Of a stretch of 6,408 nt of DNA, positions 1-6,374 are shown in pieces. A program made the translations under genes and the position numbers. Position 1 is the stretch's first letter, and each line of letters opens with the position of its first letter. The notes beneath the pieces are model-generated. The model was not told where the DNA came from. It saw nothing but the letters and a program-made list of their open reading frames with translations, and did no database searches. This stretch comes from Burkholderiales bacterium. Lineage in GTDB: Bacteria > Pseudomonadota > Gammaproteobacteria > Burkholderiales > UBA11063. The stretch spans positions 1 to 6,408 of the forward strand of contig JAPJMP010000056.1 in NCBI GenBank assembly GCA_026461645.1, given 5' to 3'.

Positions 1-13
1 ATTAACTCTAACA

Positions 14-1576
14 TTATTCATTAATGACATGTATTTCTTTATTTGCTGTAACTACTCCAATTATAAAGGTAATACATGTAATAACAAACACTAAAAAAAT
101 ACTAAGCTTATTACTAATAATATTATCAACATTATTGCCGTAATAGGCTATCAATGAAATACCGATTAACAATAAAATCAACCACGAACCTTGTAGCGTA
201 TATTTGATAAAATGATGATTGATTTTATGATGTCTTTCATAATAGGCAAAAATGAATAAGCCTGCAACTACCAATACTGACATTTTCCACATGATAGCCC
301 AACTTGCATAAAATAGCAGAATGGCTAAAATAAATAATATACTAAATGCACTTATATAGTCACCTAGCAAATTAAGTGTTTTAGGTCTTACTTGTTTTAA
401 TTGCCGCCTAAATGCTATTGCAACAATTGGCATAGATAGATATGAAAACACATGTAGTACCGACACAATTGCCACCAATTCAAACCAACCCTTAAAGAAA
501 AATAGAAAGCTAGAACCAATTATAAAATTTAGAATCAAGGCTTTACGTGGGGAACTGTATTTTTTATCTAACTCACCAAAATATGTGGGTAAGAATCGTG
601 AATGCGATAATTTATACACCATTCGCGAACCAGAGGCCATAAAGGCAGCCCCTGCAGTAGCTGGGCCAATAACTGATGTACTCATTACTACCCAAGAAAA
701 CACTTGCAAATTTGCTGCAATTAGCAAATCAACATAAGGAGATCTAAGATTAACATTATGCCAGCCATGCATTAAATTTTGTGGCGACAGTGAACCAATA
801 AAAACAATTTGTAGAAAAAGGAATAACACAAAACAAAAAACTATACTACCAATCATAGCAAAAGGTAATTGACGTTTAGGATCTTCCAACTCTTCGGAAA
901 AAGTTAACACATTTTGAAAACCATTAAACGACATAATCACACCGCAACTAATAACCGCAGTGGCAATCGACTTAACACCAAAAGGTACAAACTGTTGATA
1001 ACTATCTCCAAAATTACTTGCATTAAATCCATTAAAAAATAATAACAAAATTGTAATTATAGGAATTGCCACTTTAATAATTGTAAGTGCATTATTAATT
1101 CTACTAAATAATTTCATTCCCCAATAATTAATAGCAGTAAACACTAACATCAAGATTAAAGCAAAAAATATACCAACCGGAGTTAAAATATGTTGCTGCA
1201 AACTATATAAATTCGCTAACTCTTTGTTCGAAGAACTAATGTATTGTAAAATAGCTTGAGCTTCGATTGCTGGTACAACCAAAGTGCTTAACCAATTGAC
1301 CCATTGAGTAATAAAACCACTAAATCTTCCATGAGTTAACATTGAATAATAGCCGATACCACCAGCTGATGGATGTGTTGTAGATATTTTAATGGAGAAG
1401 ACAGCAATTAAACATGCAATTAACATGCCAATTAACCAAGTAAAGACACCGGCGGGACCTGCCACTATTGCAATTTTTTGAGTTGCTAACAGCCAGCCAG
1501 ATCCCATTATAGAAGTAACGCCAGTCATCATTAAAGAAAAGGTTGTCACATTTTTTTTAAAATTATTATTATTCAT
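14..1576 (-). CDS. APC-superfamily amino acid permease (YveA-like)
   Basis: The product is predicted to be an inner-membrane secondary transporter that imports an amino acid with a proton or exchanges amino acids. At 520 residues it shows 12 to 14 hydrophobic segments, roughly at residues 12-32, 41-63, 88-110, 131-152, 164-181, 202-222, 239-262, 282-315, 346-361, 366-389, 407-429, 432-446, 463-480 and 491-511. The first has the broken-helix motif GSGWL (25-29), where APC transporters bind the substrate backbone. After segment 6 comes the family's acidic E-x-x-D-P-x-R motif (229-235). Length and the GSGW and PAG(V/I)F motifs resemble Bacillus YveA, an aspartate/proton symporter, but substrate cannot be read from sequence. 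The start ATG has a GGTAGG ribosome site 8 nt upstream. The gene begins 32 nt after rpsQ with no visible terminator between, so co-transcription with the ribosomal genes is inferred. The stop codon is TAA; only 13 nt follow it in the window. Confidence 0.9.
   Translation of the reverse strand: MNNNNFKKNVTTFSLMMTGVTSIMGSGWLLATQKIAIVAGPAGVFTWLIGMLIACLIAVFSIKISTTHPSAGGIGYYSMLTHGRFSGFITQWVNWLSTLVVPAIEAQAILQYISSSNKELANLYSLQQHILTPVGIFFALILMLVFTAINYWGMKLFSRINNALTIIKVAIPIITILLLFFNGFNASNFGDSYQQFVPFGVKSIATAVISCGVIMSFNGFQNVLTFSEELEDPKRQLPFAMIGSIVFCFVLFLFLQIVFIGSLSPQNLMHGWHNVNLRSPYVDLLIAANLQVFSWVVMSTSVIGPATAGAAFMASGSRMVYKLSHSRFLPTYFGELDKKYSSPRKALILNFIIGSSFLFFFKGWFELVAIVSVLHVFSYLSMPIVAIAFRRQLKQVRPKTLNLLGDYISAFSILFILAILLFYASWAIMWKMSVLVVAGLFIFAYYERHHKINHHFIKYTLQGSWLILLLIGISLIAYYGNNVDNIISNKLSIFLVFVITCITFIIGVVTANKEIHVINE
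1550..1576 (-). repeat. AAT tetra-repeat plus A8 tract at permease start
   Basis: Directly after the permease ATG come four AAT codons (Asn2-Asn5), a Phe codon and an uninterrupted run of eight A (plus-strand T8 at 1551-1558) spanning Lys7, Lys8 and part of Asn9. Losing one A would bring a TGA into frame after nine codons. Such runs are prone to slippage. A simpler role is to keep the initiation region unstructured. Variation itself is not shown by one sequence. Confidence 0.5.
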
Positions 1577-1584
1577 GTGAACAA

Positions 1585-1590
1585 CCTACC
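1585..1590 (-). promoter_or_regulatory. ribosome binding site of the permease
   Basis: On the minus strand, GGTAGG lies 8 nt before the permease ATG. It supports the chosen start over the later Met16 and Met17 codons, and shows that the gene has its own initiation signal instead of relying on overlap with rpsQ. No promoter-like hexamer pair is possible within the 32-nt gap alone; one could lie inside rpsQ, but I see no clear one. Confidence 0.65.
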
Positions 1591-1608
1591 ATAATGAAAC
1601 TTTTGCTG

Positions 1609-1857
1609 TTAGTCTTTTTTAGCTAAACCTTCTACTACCCATGCCTTAGTTTTAGAAATAGGTTTTGATTCAGTAATAATCACCATATCTCCAACTTTAT
1701 ACTGATTTTTAACATCATGCGCATGATATTTTTTAAACTTCTTTACTACTTTTCCAAGTAAAGGATGTTTTACCATACGTTCAACTAACACAGTAACAGT
1801 TTGATTACGTGCATCACTTATTACATTACCTACTAATGTACGAACTAATTTTGTCAT
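1609..1857 (-). CDS. rpsQ: 30S ribosomal protein S17
   Basis: S17 is a small primary-binding protein of the 30S subunit; it contacts 16S rRNA and helps its early assembly. The product is 82 residues, close to the 84 of E. coli. It carries the family core: [10 protein letters not shown] near the N terminus (6-15), the [16 protein letters not shown] stretch of the OB-fold (25-40), the HAHD segment (45-48), and the SKTKAWVV motif (68-75). The ATG is preceded by AAAGG with a 9-nt spacer. It starts 30 nt after rpmC and is the last ribosomal gene of the cluster here. In most bacteria rplN follows; here the permease does. Confidence 0.97.
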   Translation of the reverse strand: MTKLVRTLVGNVISDARNQTVTVLVERMVKHPLLGKVVKKFKKYHAHDVKNQYKVGDMVIITESKPISKTKAWVVEGLAKKD

Positions 1858-1887
1858 TACTTTTAACCTTTATAAACAGATGCTTAA

Positions 1888-2076
1888 TTACGCACTTTTT
1901 TGACGTAAAATTGTTCTAACTCGAGCTATATCTCTACGAGTTTTCTTAATTTCACTATTTTTTGTTAATTGTTGCATTGAAACTTGCATTCTTAACGAAA
2001 AATGAGCTTTTAACAGAGACTCTAGCTCAGTATTAAGTTCCTCAACTGACTTAGTTCTTAAATCTGCTGCTTTCAT
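1888..2076 (-). CDS. rpmC: 50S ribosomal protein L29
   Basis: L29 is a two-helix hairpin protein at the nascent-chain exit of the 50S subunit, beside L23. The 62-residue product is of normal length. It begins with MKAADLR and the [21 protein letters not shown] helix (11-31), which is followed by [21 protein letters not shown] (35-55), the typical pattern of the family. Its ATG shares one base with the rplP stop (TAATG), so translation is probably coupled. The ribosome site lies inside the end of rplP. Confidence 0.97.
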   Translation of the reverse strand: MKAADLRTKSVEELNTELESLLKAHFSLRMQVSMQQLTKNSEIKKTRRDIARVRTILRQKSA

Positions 2077-2492
2077 TATGCACCTACCTGTCTAATTACA
2101 AAAATTGTTCTAATCGGTAATTTAGCACTAGCAAGCTTAAATGCCTCACGCGCTAAAGTTTCATTTACACCATCCATTTCGTATAATACTTTTCCTGGTT
2201 GAATTTCACTAACAAAGTATTCCGGAGATCCTTTTCCGCCACCCATACGAACTTCTGCTGGTTTTTTAGAAATAGGTTTATCAGGAAACACTCTAATCCA
2301 AATACGTCCACCACGTTTAATATGACGCGTCATGGCACGACGTGCAGCCTCTATTTGACGTGAAGTTAAACGTCCACGAGAAACAGCTTTTAAACCAAAA
2401 TCCCCAAAACTAACCTTAGTACCACGTGTTGCAATACCAGTGTTTCTACCCTTTTGAACTTTACGATGTTTTAATCTATTCGGTTGCAACAT
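2076..2492 (-). CDS. rplP: 50S ribosomal protein L16
   Basis: L16 is a late-assembling 50S protein that lies between the central protuberance and the peptidyl transferase region and supports A-site tRNA binding. The 138-residue product starts with the conserved [11 protein letters not shown], has [20 protein letters not shown] (55-74), the VRMGGGKG loop (81-88) and the [12 protein letters not shown] block. Arg82 in this loop corresponds to the arginine (R81 in E. coli) hydroxylated by the YcfD/RoxA oxygenase, so the target residue is retained. The start is fixed by the conserved N terminus and by AAAGGTAGG upstream. The first 17 nt overlap the end of rpsC. Confidence 0.97.
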   Translation of the reverse strand: MLQPNRLKHRKVQKGRNTGIATRGTKVSFGDFGLKAVSRGRLTSRQIEAARRAMTRHIKRGGRIWIRVFPDKPISKKPAEVRMGGGKGSPEYFVSEIQPGKVLYEMDGVNETLAREAFKLASAKLPIRTIFVIRQVGA

Positions 2493-3249
2493 CTTCTGTG
2501 CCTACCTTTCTTTTTCTTGGTGCTGTTTTTTTCGCCGGATCCGCTTTTTCGCTAGCTTTTTTAGCTGGGCGACGTTTTTCTTCCGGAGCAACAACAGATT
2601 TAACAAATTTATTTTTACTTAAATTTAGATCACCTTTATAAATCCAAACTTTAATGCCAATGATTCCATAGGTAGTCAATGCTTCACTAGTAGCATAGTC
2701 TACATTTGCTCTTAAAGTATGCAATGGAACACAGCCTTCACGGTACCATTCGCTACGTGCAATATCAACACCATTTAAACGACCTGATGTCATTATTTTA
2801 ATACCGATAGCACCAACTTTAACTGAAGTTTGCATAGCACGTTTCATCGCACGTCTAAAAGCCACACGCTTCTCAATTTGCATTGCCACTTGATCAGCAA
2901 CAATTTGTGCATTGAGTTCAGGTTTTCTAATTTCTTCAATATTTAAGTGTAAAGGAACGGTAGTAATTTTTTTTAACTCCGCCTTAACTTGTTCAATTCC
3001 TTCACCCTTTTTACCAATTAATACACCTGGACGCGCTGAAAACAATGTAACTTTAATACTTTTAGCTGGTCGTTCAATTACAATACGACCTAATGATGCA
3101 CGGCGACCAAATTTTTCAGTAAGATATTCTCTTATCTTTATATCTTCTTGTAATGTACTAGCAAAATTTTTACTAGAAGCATACCAACGAGAAGACCAAT
3201 CTTTAGTTACCGCTAATCTAAAACCACGAGGGTCAATCTTTTGTCCCAT
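2476..3249 (-). CDS. rpsC: 30S ribosomal protein S3
   Basis: S3 lies at the mRNA entry channel of the 30S subunit and takes part in mRNA unwinding. The 257-residue product has the type II KH domain with GKKG at 79-82 ([14 protein letters not shown]), followed by [13 protein letters not shown] (103-115), the RRAMKRAMQ block (132-140), and the C-terminal domain [18 protein letters not shown] (155-172) and [17 protein letters not shown] (174-190). E. coli S3 has 233 residues; the extra length is a basic Lys/Ala/Pro-rich tail from about residue 207, not known to be conserved. That tail overlaps the first 17 nt of rplP. Position 173 is Cys where proteobacterial S3 usually has Arg. The ATG follows TAGGAG, which contains the rplV stop codon, by 6 nt. 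Confidence 0.97.
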   Translation of the reverse strand: MGQKIDPRGFRLAVTKDWSSRWYASSKNFASTLQEDIKIREYLTEKFGRRASLGRIVIERPAKSIKVTLFSARPGVLIGKKGEGIEQVKAELKKITTVPLHLNIEEIRKPELNAQIVADQVAMQIEKRVAFRRAMKRAMQTSVKVGAIGIKIMTSGRLNGVDIARSEWYREGCVPLHTLRANVDYATSEALTTYGIIGIKVWIYKGDLNLSKNKFVKSVVAPEEKRRPAKKASEKADPAKKTAPRKRKVGTEDVATE

Positions 3250-3261
3250 ATTTTACTCCTA
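3247..3261 (-). promoter_or_regulatory. rpsC ribosome site fused to the rplV stop codon
   Basis: On the minus strand the rplV stop TAG is the first half of TAGGAG, a strong ribosome binding site for rpsC, and the rpsC ATG follows after 6 nt. A ribosome finishing L22 is therefore placed to reinitiate on S3. The same TAGGAG arrangement occurs at the rplW-rplB junction. Confidence 0.6.
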
Positions 3262-3588
3262 ATTTCCCACAACAACATTAATGTGGCAGGTTTGTTTTTC
3301 AATTTTGTTACCGCGACCTTTAGCTCTTGCCGTGAATCTTTTAAGAGTTGGACCTTTATCAATGTAAATTTCTTTAACTGTTAAAGTGTCAATGTCAGCC
3401 CCTTCATTTTGTTCAGCATTTGAAATCGCTGATTCTAAAGTTTTTTTAATAACCCCAGCTGATTTTTTTTGCGTAAATTCAAGAACATTTAATGCATTAG
3501 CTACGTTTAAACCACGAATTAAATCAGCAACAAGCCTGCACTTTTGGGCAGAAACTCGAACTGAATATGAGTATGCAGATACTTTCAT
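3259..3588 (-). CDS. rplV: 50S ribosomal protein L22
   Basis: L22 binds 23S rRNA early in assembly, and its long beta-hairpin lines the nascent-peptide exit tunnel. The best start is the ATG at 3588, giving 109 residues beginning [16 protein letters not shown]. It is preceded by GGAGG with a 6-nt spacer. The longer reading from a TTG at 3594 would put the start codon directly against that GGAGG, with no spacer, and is rejected. The product shows [14 protein letters not shown] near the N terminus, [12 protein letters not shown] in the middle, and the hairpin [18 protein letters not shown], which is complete. The segment where macrolide-resistance deletions occur in other bacteria (MKR in E. 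coli) reads LKR. The C-terminal end [14 protein letters not shown] resembles Neisseria L22. The gap to rpsS is 12 nt. Confidence 0.96.
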   Translation of the reverse strand: MKVSAYSYSVRVSAQKCRLVADLIRGLNVANALNVLEFTQKKSAGVIKKTLESAISNAEQNEGADIDTLTVKEIYIDKGPTLKRFTARAKGRGNKIEKQTCHINVVVGN

Positions 3589-3594
3589 TTTCAA

Positions 3595-3599
3595 CCTCC
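3595..3599 (-). promoter_or_regulatory. ribosome binding site that decides the rplV start
   Basis: The minus strand reads GTGGAGG, then TTGAAA, then ATG. GGAGG is a strong Shine-Dalgarno core and the 6-nt spacer fits the ATG at 3588. The in-frame TTG at 3594 touches it and cannot be the start. The rpsS stop (TAG, 3601-3603) lies just upstream. Confidence 0.85.
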
Positions 3600-3600
3600 A

Positions 3601-3876
3601 CTACTTCTTAACTTTTTTATCAGCCACATGGCCTTTAAATGTTCGAGTTACAGCAAACTCACCTAGTTTATGACCCACCATATTATCTGAAACATATACA
3701 GGAACATGAACTCTACCATTATGCACTGCAATTGTTAAACCTATCATATTAGGAATTATTGTTGACCGACGTGACCAAGTTTTAATTGGACGTCTATCAT
3801 TTTTTTCAACTGCCGTTTCAACTTTAACTAACAAATGTTGGTCTATAAAAGGACCTTTCTTTAATGAACGTGTCAT
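3601..3876 (-). CDS. rpsS: 30S ribosomal protein S19
   Basis: S19 sits in the head of the 30S subunit, binds 16S rRNA together with S13, and contacts the 50S side through an intersubunit bridge. The 91-residue product is of usual length. It starts with the invariant [12 protein letters not shown], continues with the [20 protein letters not shown] segment (34-53) and [22 protein letters not shown] (53-74), and ends with a basic tail. A stop TAG is used. Its ATG is preceded by TAAGGA and an 8-nt spacer, and lies 18 nt after the rplB stop. Confidence 0.98.
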   Translation of the reverse strand: MTRSLKKGPFIDQHLLVKVETAVEKNDRRPIKTWSRRSTIIPNMIGLTIAVHNGRVHVPVYVSDNMVGHKLGEFAVTRTFKGHVADKKVKK

Positions 3877-3894
3877 TTTGTTTTTCCTTAACTA

Positions 3895-4722
3895 TTATTT
3901 TCTACGACGATCACGAATAATCAAATGATCAGTACGCTTATTTCTACGTGTTTTCTTACCTTTAGTATGTAAGCCCCAAGGTGTAACAGGATGACGTCCA
4001 GCTGCAGTTTTACCTTCACCACCACCATGCGGGTGATCAATTGGATTCATCGCTACGCCGCGTACTGTAGGTCTAATTCCCAACCATCTTTTAGCTCCGG
4101 CTTTACCGTATTGACGAAGATTATGTTCATGATTTCCAACTTCGCCAATAGTAGCTCTACAATCAATGTGAACTTTTCTAATTTCACCTGAACGAAGACG
4201 CAATTGAGCATAAATGCCATCTCGACCCAATAATTGAGCTGATCCACCAGCAGAACGCGCTAACTGCGCACCTTTACCTGGATTCATTTCAATACAATGA
4301 ATCGTAGTACCTACAGGTATATTTCTCAATGGCAATGTGTTACCAGTTTTAATTGGCGCATCACTTCCTGATACAACCTGCATTCCAGCAGTTAAACCTT
4401 TTGGTGCAATAACATAAGTTTTTGTACCGTCTACGTAAAATAATAGCGCTATAAAAGCTGTACGATTTGGATCGTATTCAATGCGTTCAACATTGGCAAC
4501 AATGCCATCTTTATTTCTTTTCCAGTCAATAATTCTATAATGGTGTTTATGACCGCCACCTTTATGTCTTACTGTAATGCGTCCATGATTATTTCTTCCT
4601 GATCCACGTTTTTGCTTTTGCAATAATGGAGCATAAGGTTCACCTTTATGCAAATCAGGAGTAGTTATTCTTACTACACCTCTTTGACCTGGTGTGGTTG
4701 GTTTTAATTTTACAATAGCCAT
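3895..4722 (-). CDS. rplB: 50S ribosomal protein L2
   Basis: L2 is a large primary-binding 50S protein needed for subunit association and for an active peptidyl transferase centre. The product has 275 residues, near the E. coli 273. It shows the N-terminal RNA-binding OB-fold with [12 protein letters not shown] (52-63) and [16 protein letters not shown] (79-94), the SH3-like domain with [10 protein letters not shown] (136-145), [16 protein letters not shown] (149-164) and [10 protein letters not shown] (188-197), and the C-terminal [13 protein letters not shown] (225-237). His230 corresponds to the conserved His229 of E. coli L2 implicated in peptidyl transferase activity. It ends in the normal basic tail. 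The start follows TAGGAG by 6 nt; TAG in that signal is also the rplW stop. Confidence 0.98.
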   Translation of the reverse strand: MAIVKLKPTTPGQRGVVRITTPDLHKGEPYAPLLQKQKRGSGRNNHGRITVRHKGGGHKHHYRIIDWKRNKDGIVANVERIEYDPNRTAFIALLFYVDGTKTYVIAPKGLTAGMQVVSGSDAPIKTGNTLPLRNIPVGTTIHCIEMNPGKGAQLARSAGGSAQLLGRDGIYAQLRLRSGEIRKVHIDCRATIGEVGNHEHNLRQYGKAGAKRWLGIRPTVRGVAMNPIDHPHGGGEGKTAAGRHPVTPWGLHTKGKKTRRNKRTDHLIIRDRRRK

Positions 4723-4734
4723 TTTATACTCCTA
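4720..4734 (-). promoter_or_regulatory. rplB ribosome site fused to the rplW stop codon
   Basis: On the minus strand the rplW stop TAG forms the start of TAGGAG, followed by TATAAA and the rplB ATG. Termination of L23 and initiation of L2 thus use the same few bases, favouring coupled translation. It matches the rplV-rpsC junction. Confidence 0.6.
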
Positions 4735-5031
4735 CTTCTGATTTGTAGCTAAATCAAATTGTTGACCCGGCTCAAGACAAATATAAGCTTTCTTCCAATT
4801 TACTCGTTTACCGGTAACTTTGCCAAACTTTTTAACTTTGCCTTTAACATTAAGTACCGTTACTTTTTTCACCTTAGCACTAAAAACTTGTTCAAAAGCA
4901 TCTTTAATTTCATCTTTATTGGCAGTTTTTAAAACCCTGAACACAACATGATGATTTTTTTCTGCTACAGTATTAGTTTTTTCTGTAACTAATGGTGCAA
5001 TTAATACATTATATAAATCTATTTTTTTCAT
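4732..5031 (-). CDS. rplW: 50S ribosomal protein L23
   Basis: L23 surrounds the polypeptide exit and is the docking site for trigger factor and signal recognition particle. The 99-residue product is of usual length. The N-terminal APLVTEKT motif (12-19) is present; Glu17 matches the glutamate (E18 in E. coli) that binds trigger factor. The LNVKGKVKKFGKVTGKRVNW loop (60-79) is the tunnel-side hairpin, followed by KKAYICLEPGQQFD. The ATG overlaps the rplD stop in ATGA, a 4-nt overlap. The nearest Shine-Dalgarno-like element is AAGGG about 11 nt upstream, rather distant, so initiation probably leans on coupling with rplD. Confidence 0.97.
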   Translation of the reverse strand: MKKIDLYNVLIAPLVTEKTNTVAEKNHHVVFRVLKTANKDEIKDAFEQVFSAKVKKVTVLNVKGKVKKFGKVTGKRVNWKKAYICLEPGQQFDLATNQK

Positions 5032-5660
5032 GATGCTAATTGCCCTTGTTGAAATTGTTCAATTGCTTTAGTTGTAAATACAACTTTATCGCAACGTACT
5101 AAGTTATATGGATCAATTTGATCTACTTCTAACACGTATACATTTGATATATTACGTGAAGCTAAAAATAACTCTTCACCTAAATCATCAACAATTACTA
5201 ATGTATTTCCAGCAGTTAATGACATATTTTTTAATAATTGAACAAAATTTTTAGTTTTCGGTGATTCAACCACAATACTATCAGCAACAACTAGACGATT
5301 ATCTCTTACTAATTGTGATACGATAGCTAATAATGCAGCCTTATACATTTTTTTATTAATTTTTTGGCTAAAATTCTCATCCGGACGATTCGGGAATATT
5401 CTACCGCCACCACGCCATAATGGAGAACTTGCCATTCCGGCACGAGCTCGGCCAGTACCTTTTTGTTTCCATGGTTTACGTGTAGATTTATTTACTTCAC
5501 TGCGAGTTTTTTGTGCTCGAGTTGCACTTCTTGCATTTGCTAATAACGCTGTAACCACTTGATGAATTAATGCTTCATTATATTCTCTAGCAAACACTGC
5601 ATCATTTAATGTAATTACTCCAGCATCAGCGCCTTTTGTATTTATTACTTTTAATTCCAT
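5028..5660 (-). CDS. rplD: 50S ribosomal protein L4
   Basis: L4 is an early-assembly 50S protein whose extended loop reaches into the exit tunnel opposite L22; in E. coli it also represses its own operon. The product has 210 residues. The tunnel loop reads KPWKQKGTGRARAGM (62-76) followed by SPLWRGGGRIFP (79-90), with the lysine that is mutated in some erythromycin-resistant E. coli (K63E) retained. The stretch DENFSQKINKKMYKAAL (94-110) looks betaproteobacterial, and the globular fold continues to LASRNISNVYV and a short C terminus. The ATG overlaps the rplC stop by one base (TAATG), with AGG 6 nt upstream inside the end of rplC. I see no E. coli-type S10 leader in the window for L4 to bind. 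Confidence 0.97.
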   Translation of the reverse strand: MELKVINTKGADAGVITLNDAVFAREYNEALIHQVVTALLANARSATRAQKTRSEVNKSTRKPWKQKGTGRARAGMASSPLWRGGGRIFPNRPDENFSQKINKKMYKAALLAIVSQLVRDNRLVVADSIVVESPKTKNFVQLLKNMSLTAGNTLVIVDDLGEELFLASRNISNVYVLEVDQIDPYNLVRCDKVVFTTKAIEQFQQGQLAS

Positions 5661-6304
5661 TATGCACCTGCCTTCACGCTTTTATTTACTATAACTTTAC
5701 TCTCTACGTGTCCAGGTATAGCACCTTTAATTAGTAGTAAGCCTTTTTCAACATCTACGCGCACAACCTCTAAGTTTTGGGTTGTAACTTGCACATCACC
5801 TAAATGTCCAGCCATTCTTTTACCTGGGAATACACGACCTGGATCTTGTCTTTGACCAATTGATCCTGGAGTGTTATGCGAACGTGAGTTACCATGCGAT
5901 GCACGATTTGAACTAAAATTGTGACGTTTAATAACGCCTGAAAAACCTTTACCTTTACTTGTACCAGTTACATCAACTAACTGACCTGCAGTAAATATAT
6001 CAGCAGTAATTGTAGATCCAGGTGTTAGTTTAGACAAGTCTTCCGCATTAACGTGGAATTCACCTAGAATACTACCTGCTTCTACTCCAGCTTTAGCATA
6101 ATGCCCTTTAGCTGCTTTATTAACTCGCGATGCACGACGTGTGCCAAACGCTACCTGAACAGCATTATAGCCGTCAGTTTCAACAGTCTTAACTTGTACC
6201 ACACGATTTCCGCCAACTGCAACCACAGTCACAGGGATAGTTGTTCCATCCTCAGCAAAAACACGAGTCATACCAAGCTTTTGACCTAATAGACCAAGAC
6301 TCAT
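5660..6304 (-). CDS. rplC: 50S ribosomal protein L3
   Basis: L3 is one of the first proteins to bind 23S rRNA, and its long loop reaches close to the peptidyl transferase centre. The product has 214 residues. It starts with [16 protein letters not shown] and has [18 protein letters not shown] (110-127), then the extended loop [20 protein letters not shown] (134-153), [17 protein letters not shown] (154-170) and the closing [10 protein letters not shown] (189-198). The glutamine-containing GQRQ segment is where PrmB methylates E. coli L3 (Gln150), so the target region is kept. The loop sequence is close to betaproteobacterial L3. The ATG has AAGGAA with good spacing. It is the first gene in the visible operon; rpsJ, the usual upstream neighbour, is not in the 104 nt before it. 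Confidence 0.98.
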   Translation of the reverse strand: MSLGLLGQKLGMTRVFAEDGTTIPVTVVAVGGNRVVQVKTVETDGYNAVQVAFGTRRASRVNKAAKGHYAKAGVEAGSILGEFHVNAEDLSKLTPGSTITADIFTAGQLVDVTGTSKGKGFSGVIKRHNFSSNRASHGNSRSHNTPGSIGQRQDPGRVFPGKRMAGHLGDVQVTTQNLEVVRVDVEKGLLLIKGAIPGHVESKVIVNKSVKAGA

Positions 6305-6323
6305 AATATTTCCTTTTTTATTA

Positions 6324-6342
6324 ACCTAAATTAAATTTAGGT
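6324..6342. repeat. perfect 9-bp-arm palindrome in the rplC leader
   Basis: ACCTAAATT and AATTTAGGT flank a single central A, giving a perfect inverted repeat of 19 bp that ends 20 nt before the rplC ATG. It is not followed by a T run in the direction of rplC, so it does not look like an intrinsic terminator for an upstream gene. With a single-base loop it would also make an awkward RNA hairpin; an operator for a dimeric protein is as likely. Function is unknown. Confidence 0.6.
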
Positions 6343-6362
6343 GTTGATTACAATTGATCAAC
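6343..6362. repeat. short inverted repeat GTTGAT/ATCAAC
   Basis: GTTGAT (6343-6348) and ATCAAC (6357-6362) are inverted around an 8-nt loop, and the 8-bp palindrome TTGATCAA lies in the right arm region at 6354-6361. It abuts the larger palindrome directly and overlaps the candidate promoter. Short repeats like this occur by chance in AT-rich DNA, so weight is low. Confidence 0.35.
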
Positions 6363-6374
6363 GTTTGTTTTAAA
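6347..6374 (-). promoter_or_regulatory. candidate sigma-70 promoter for rplC
   Basis: On the minus strand TTTAAA (6369-6374) and TGTAAT (6347-6352) are 16 nt apart and match the -35 and -10 consensus at 4 and 5 of 6 positions. The start of transcription would fall near 6340, inside the palindrome, about 35 nt before the rplC ATG. An alternative pair is TTGATC (6356-6361) with TAAATT (6334-6339), also spaced by 16. In AT-rich DNA such matches arise easily, so this is only a candidate. Confidence 0.3.

Noticed and set aside
3541..3588. Possible altered macrolide or peptide-tunnel resistance alleles in L22 and L4
   Set aside because: The L22 hairpin is complete and the L4 loop keeps its conserved lysine and glycine residues; the differences seen look like ordinary lineage variation.
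3589..3594. TTG at 3594 as the start of rplV, giving 111 residues
   Set aside because: It sits directly against GGAGG with no spacer. The ATG two codons later has a 6-nt spacer and gives the usual 109-residue length.
2426..4247. Plus-strand and alternative-frame open stretches inside rpsC, rplP, rplV and rplB
   Set aside because: They lie entirely or mostly opposite or within well-conserved ribosomal genes, show no known domains, and are what AT-rich coding DNA gives by chance.
6101..6289. 62-residue plus-strand open frame opposite rplC
   Set aside because: It is antisense to the conserved N-terminal part of L3, has Cys/Ser/Asn-rich content typical of a shadow frame, and shows no convincing ribosome site.
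6324..6342. Palindrome as a rho-independent terminator of an upstream gene
   Set aside because: Arms are mostly A/T, the loop is one base, and on the minus strand it is followed by TAATAAAAAAGG and not by a T run.
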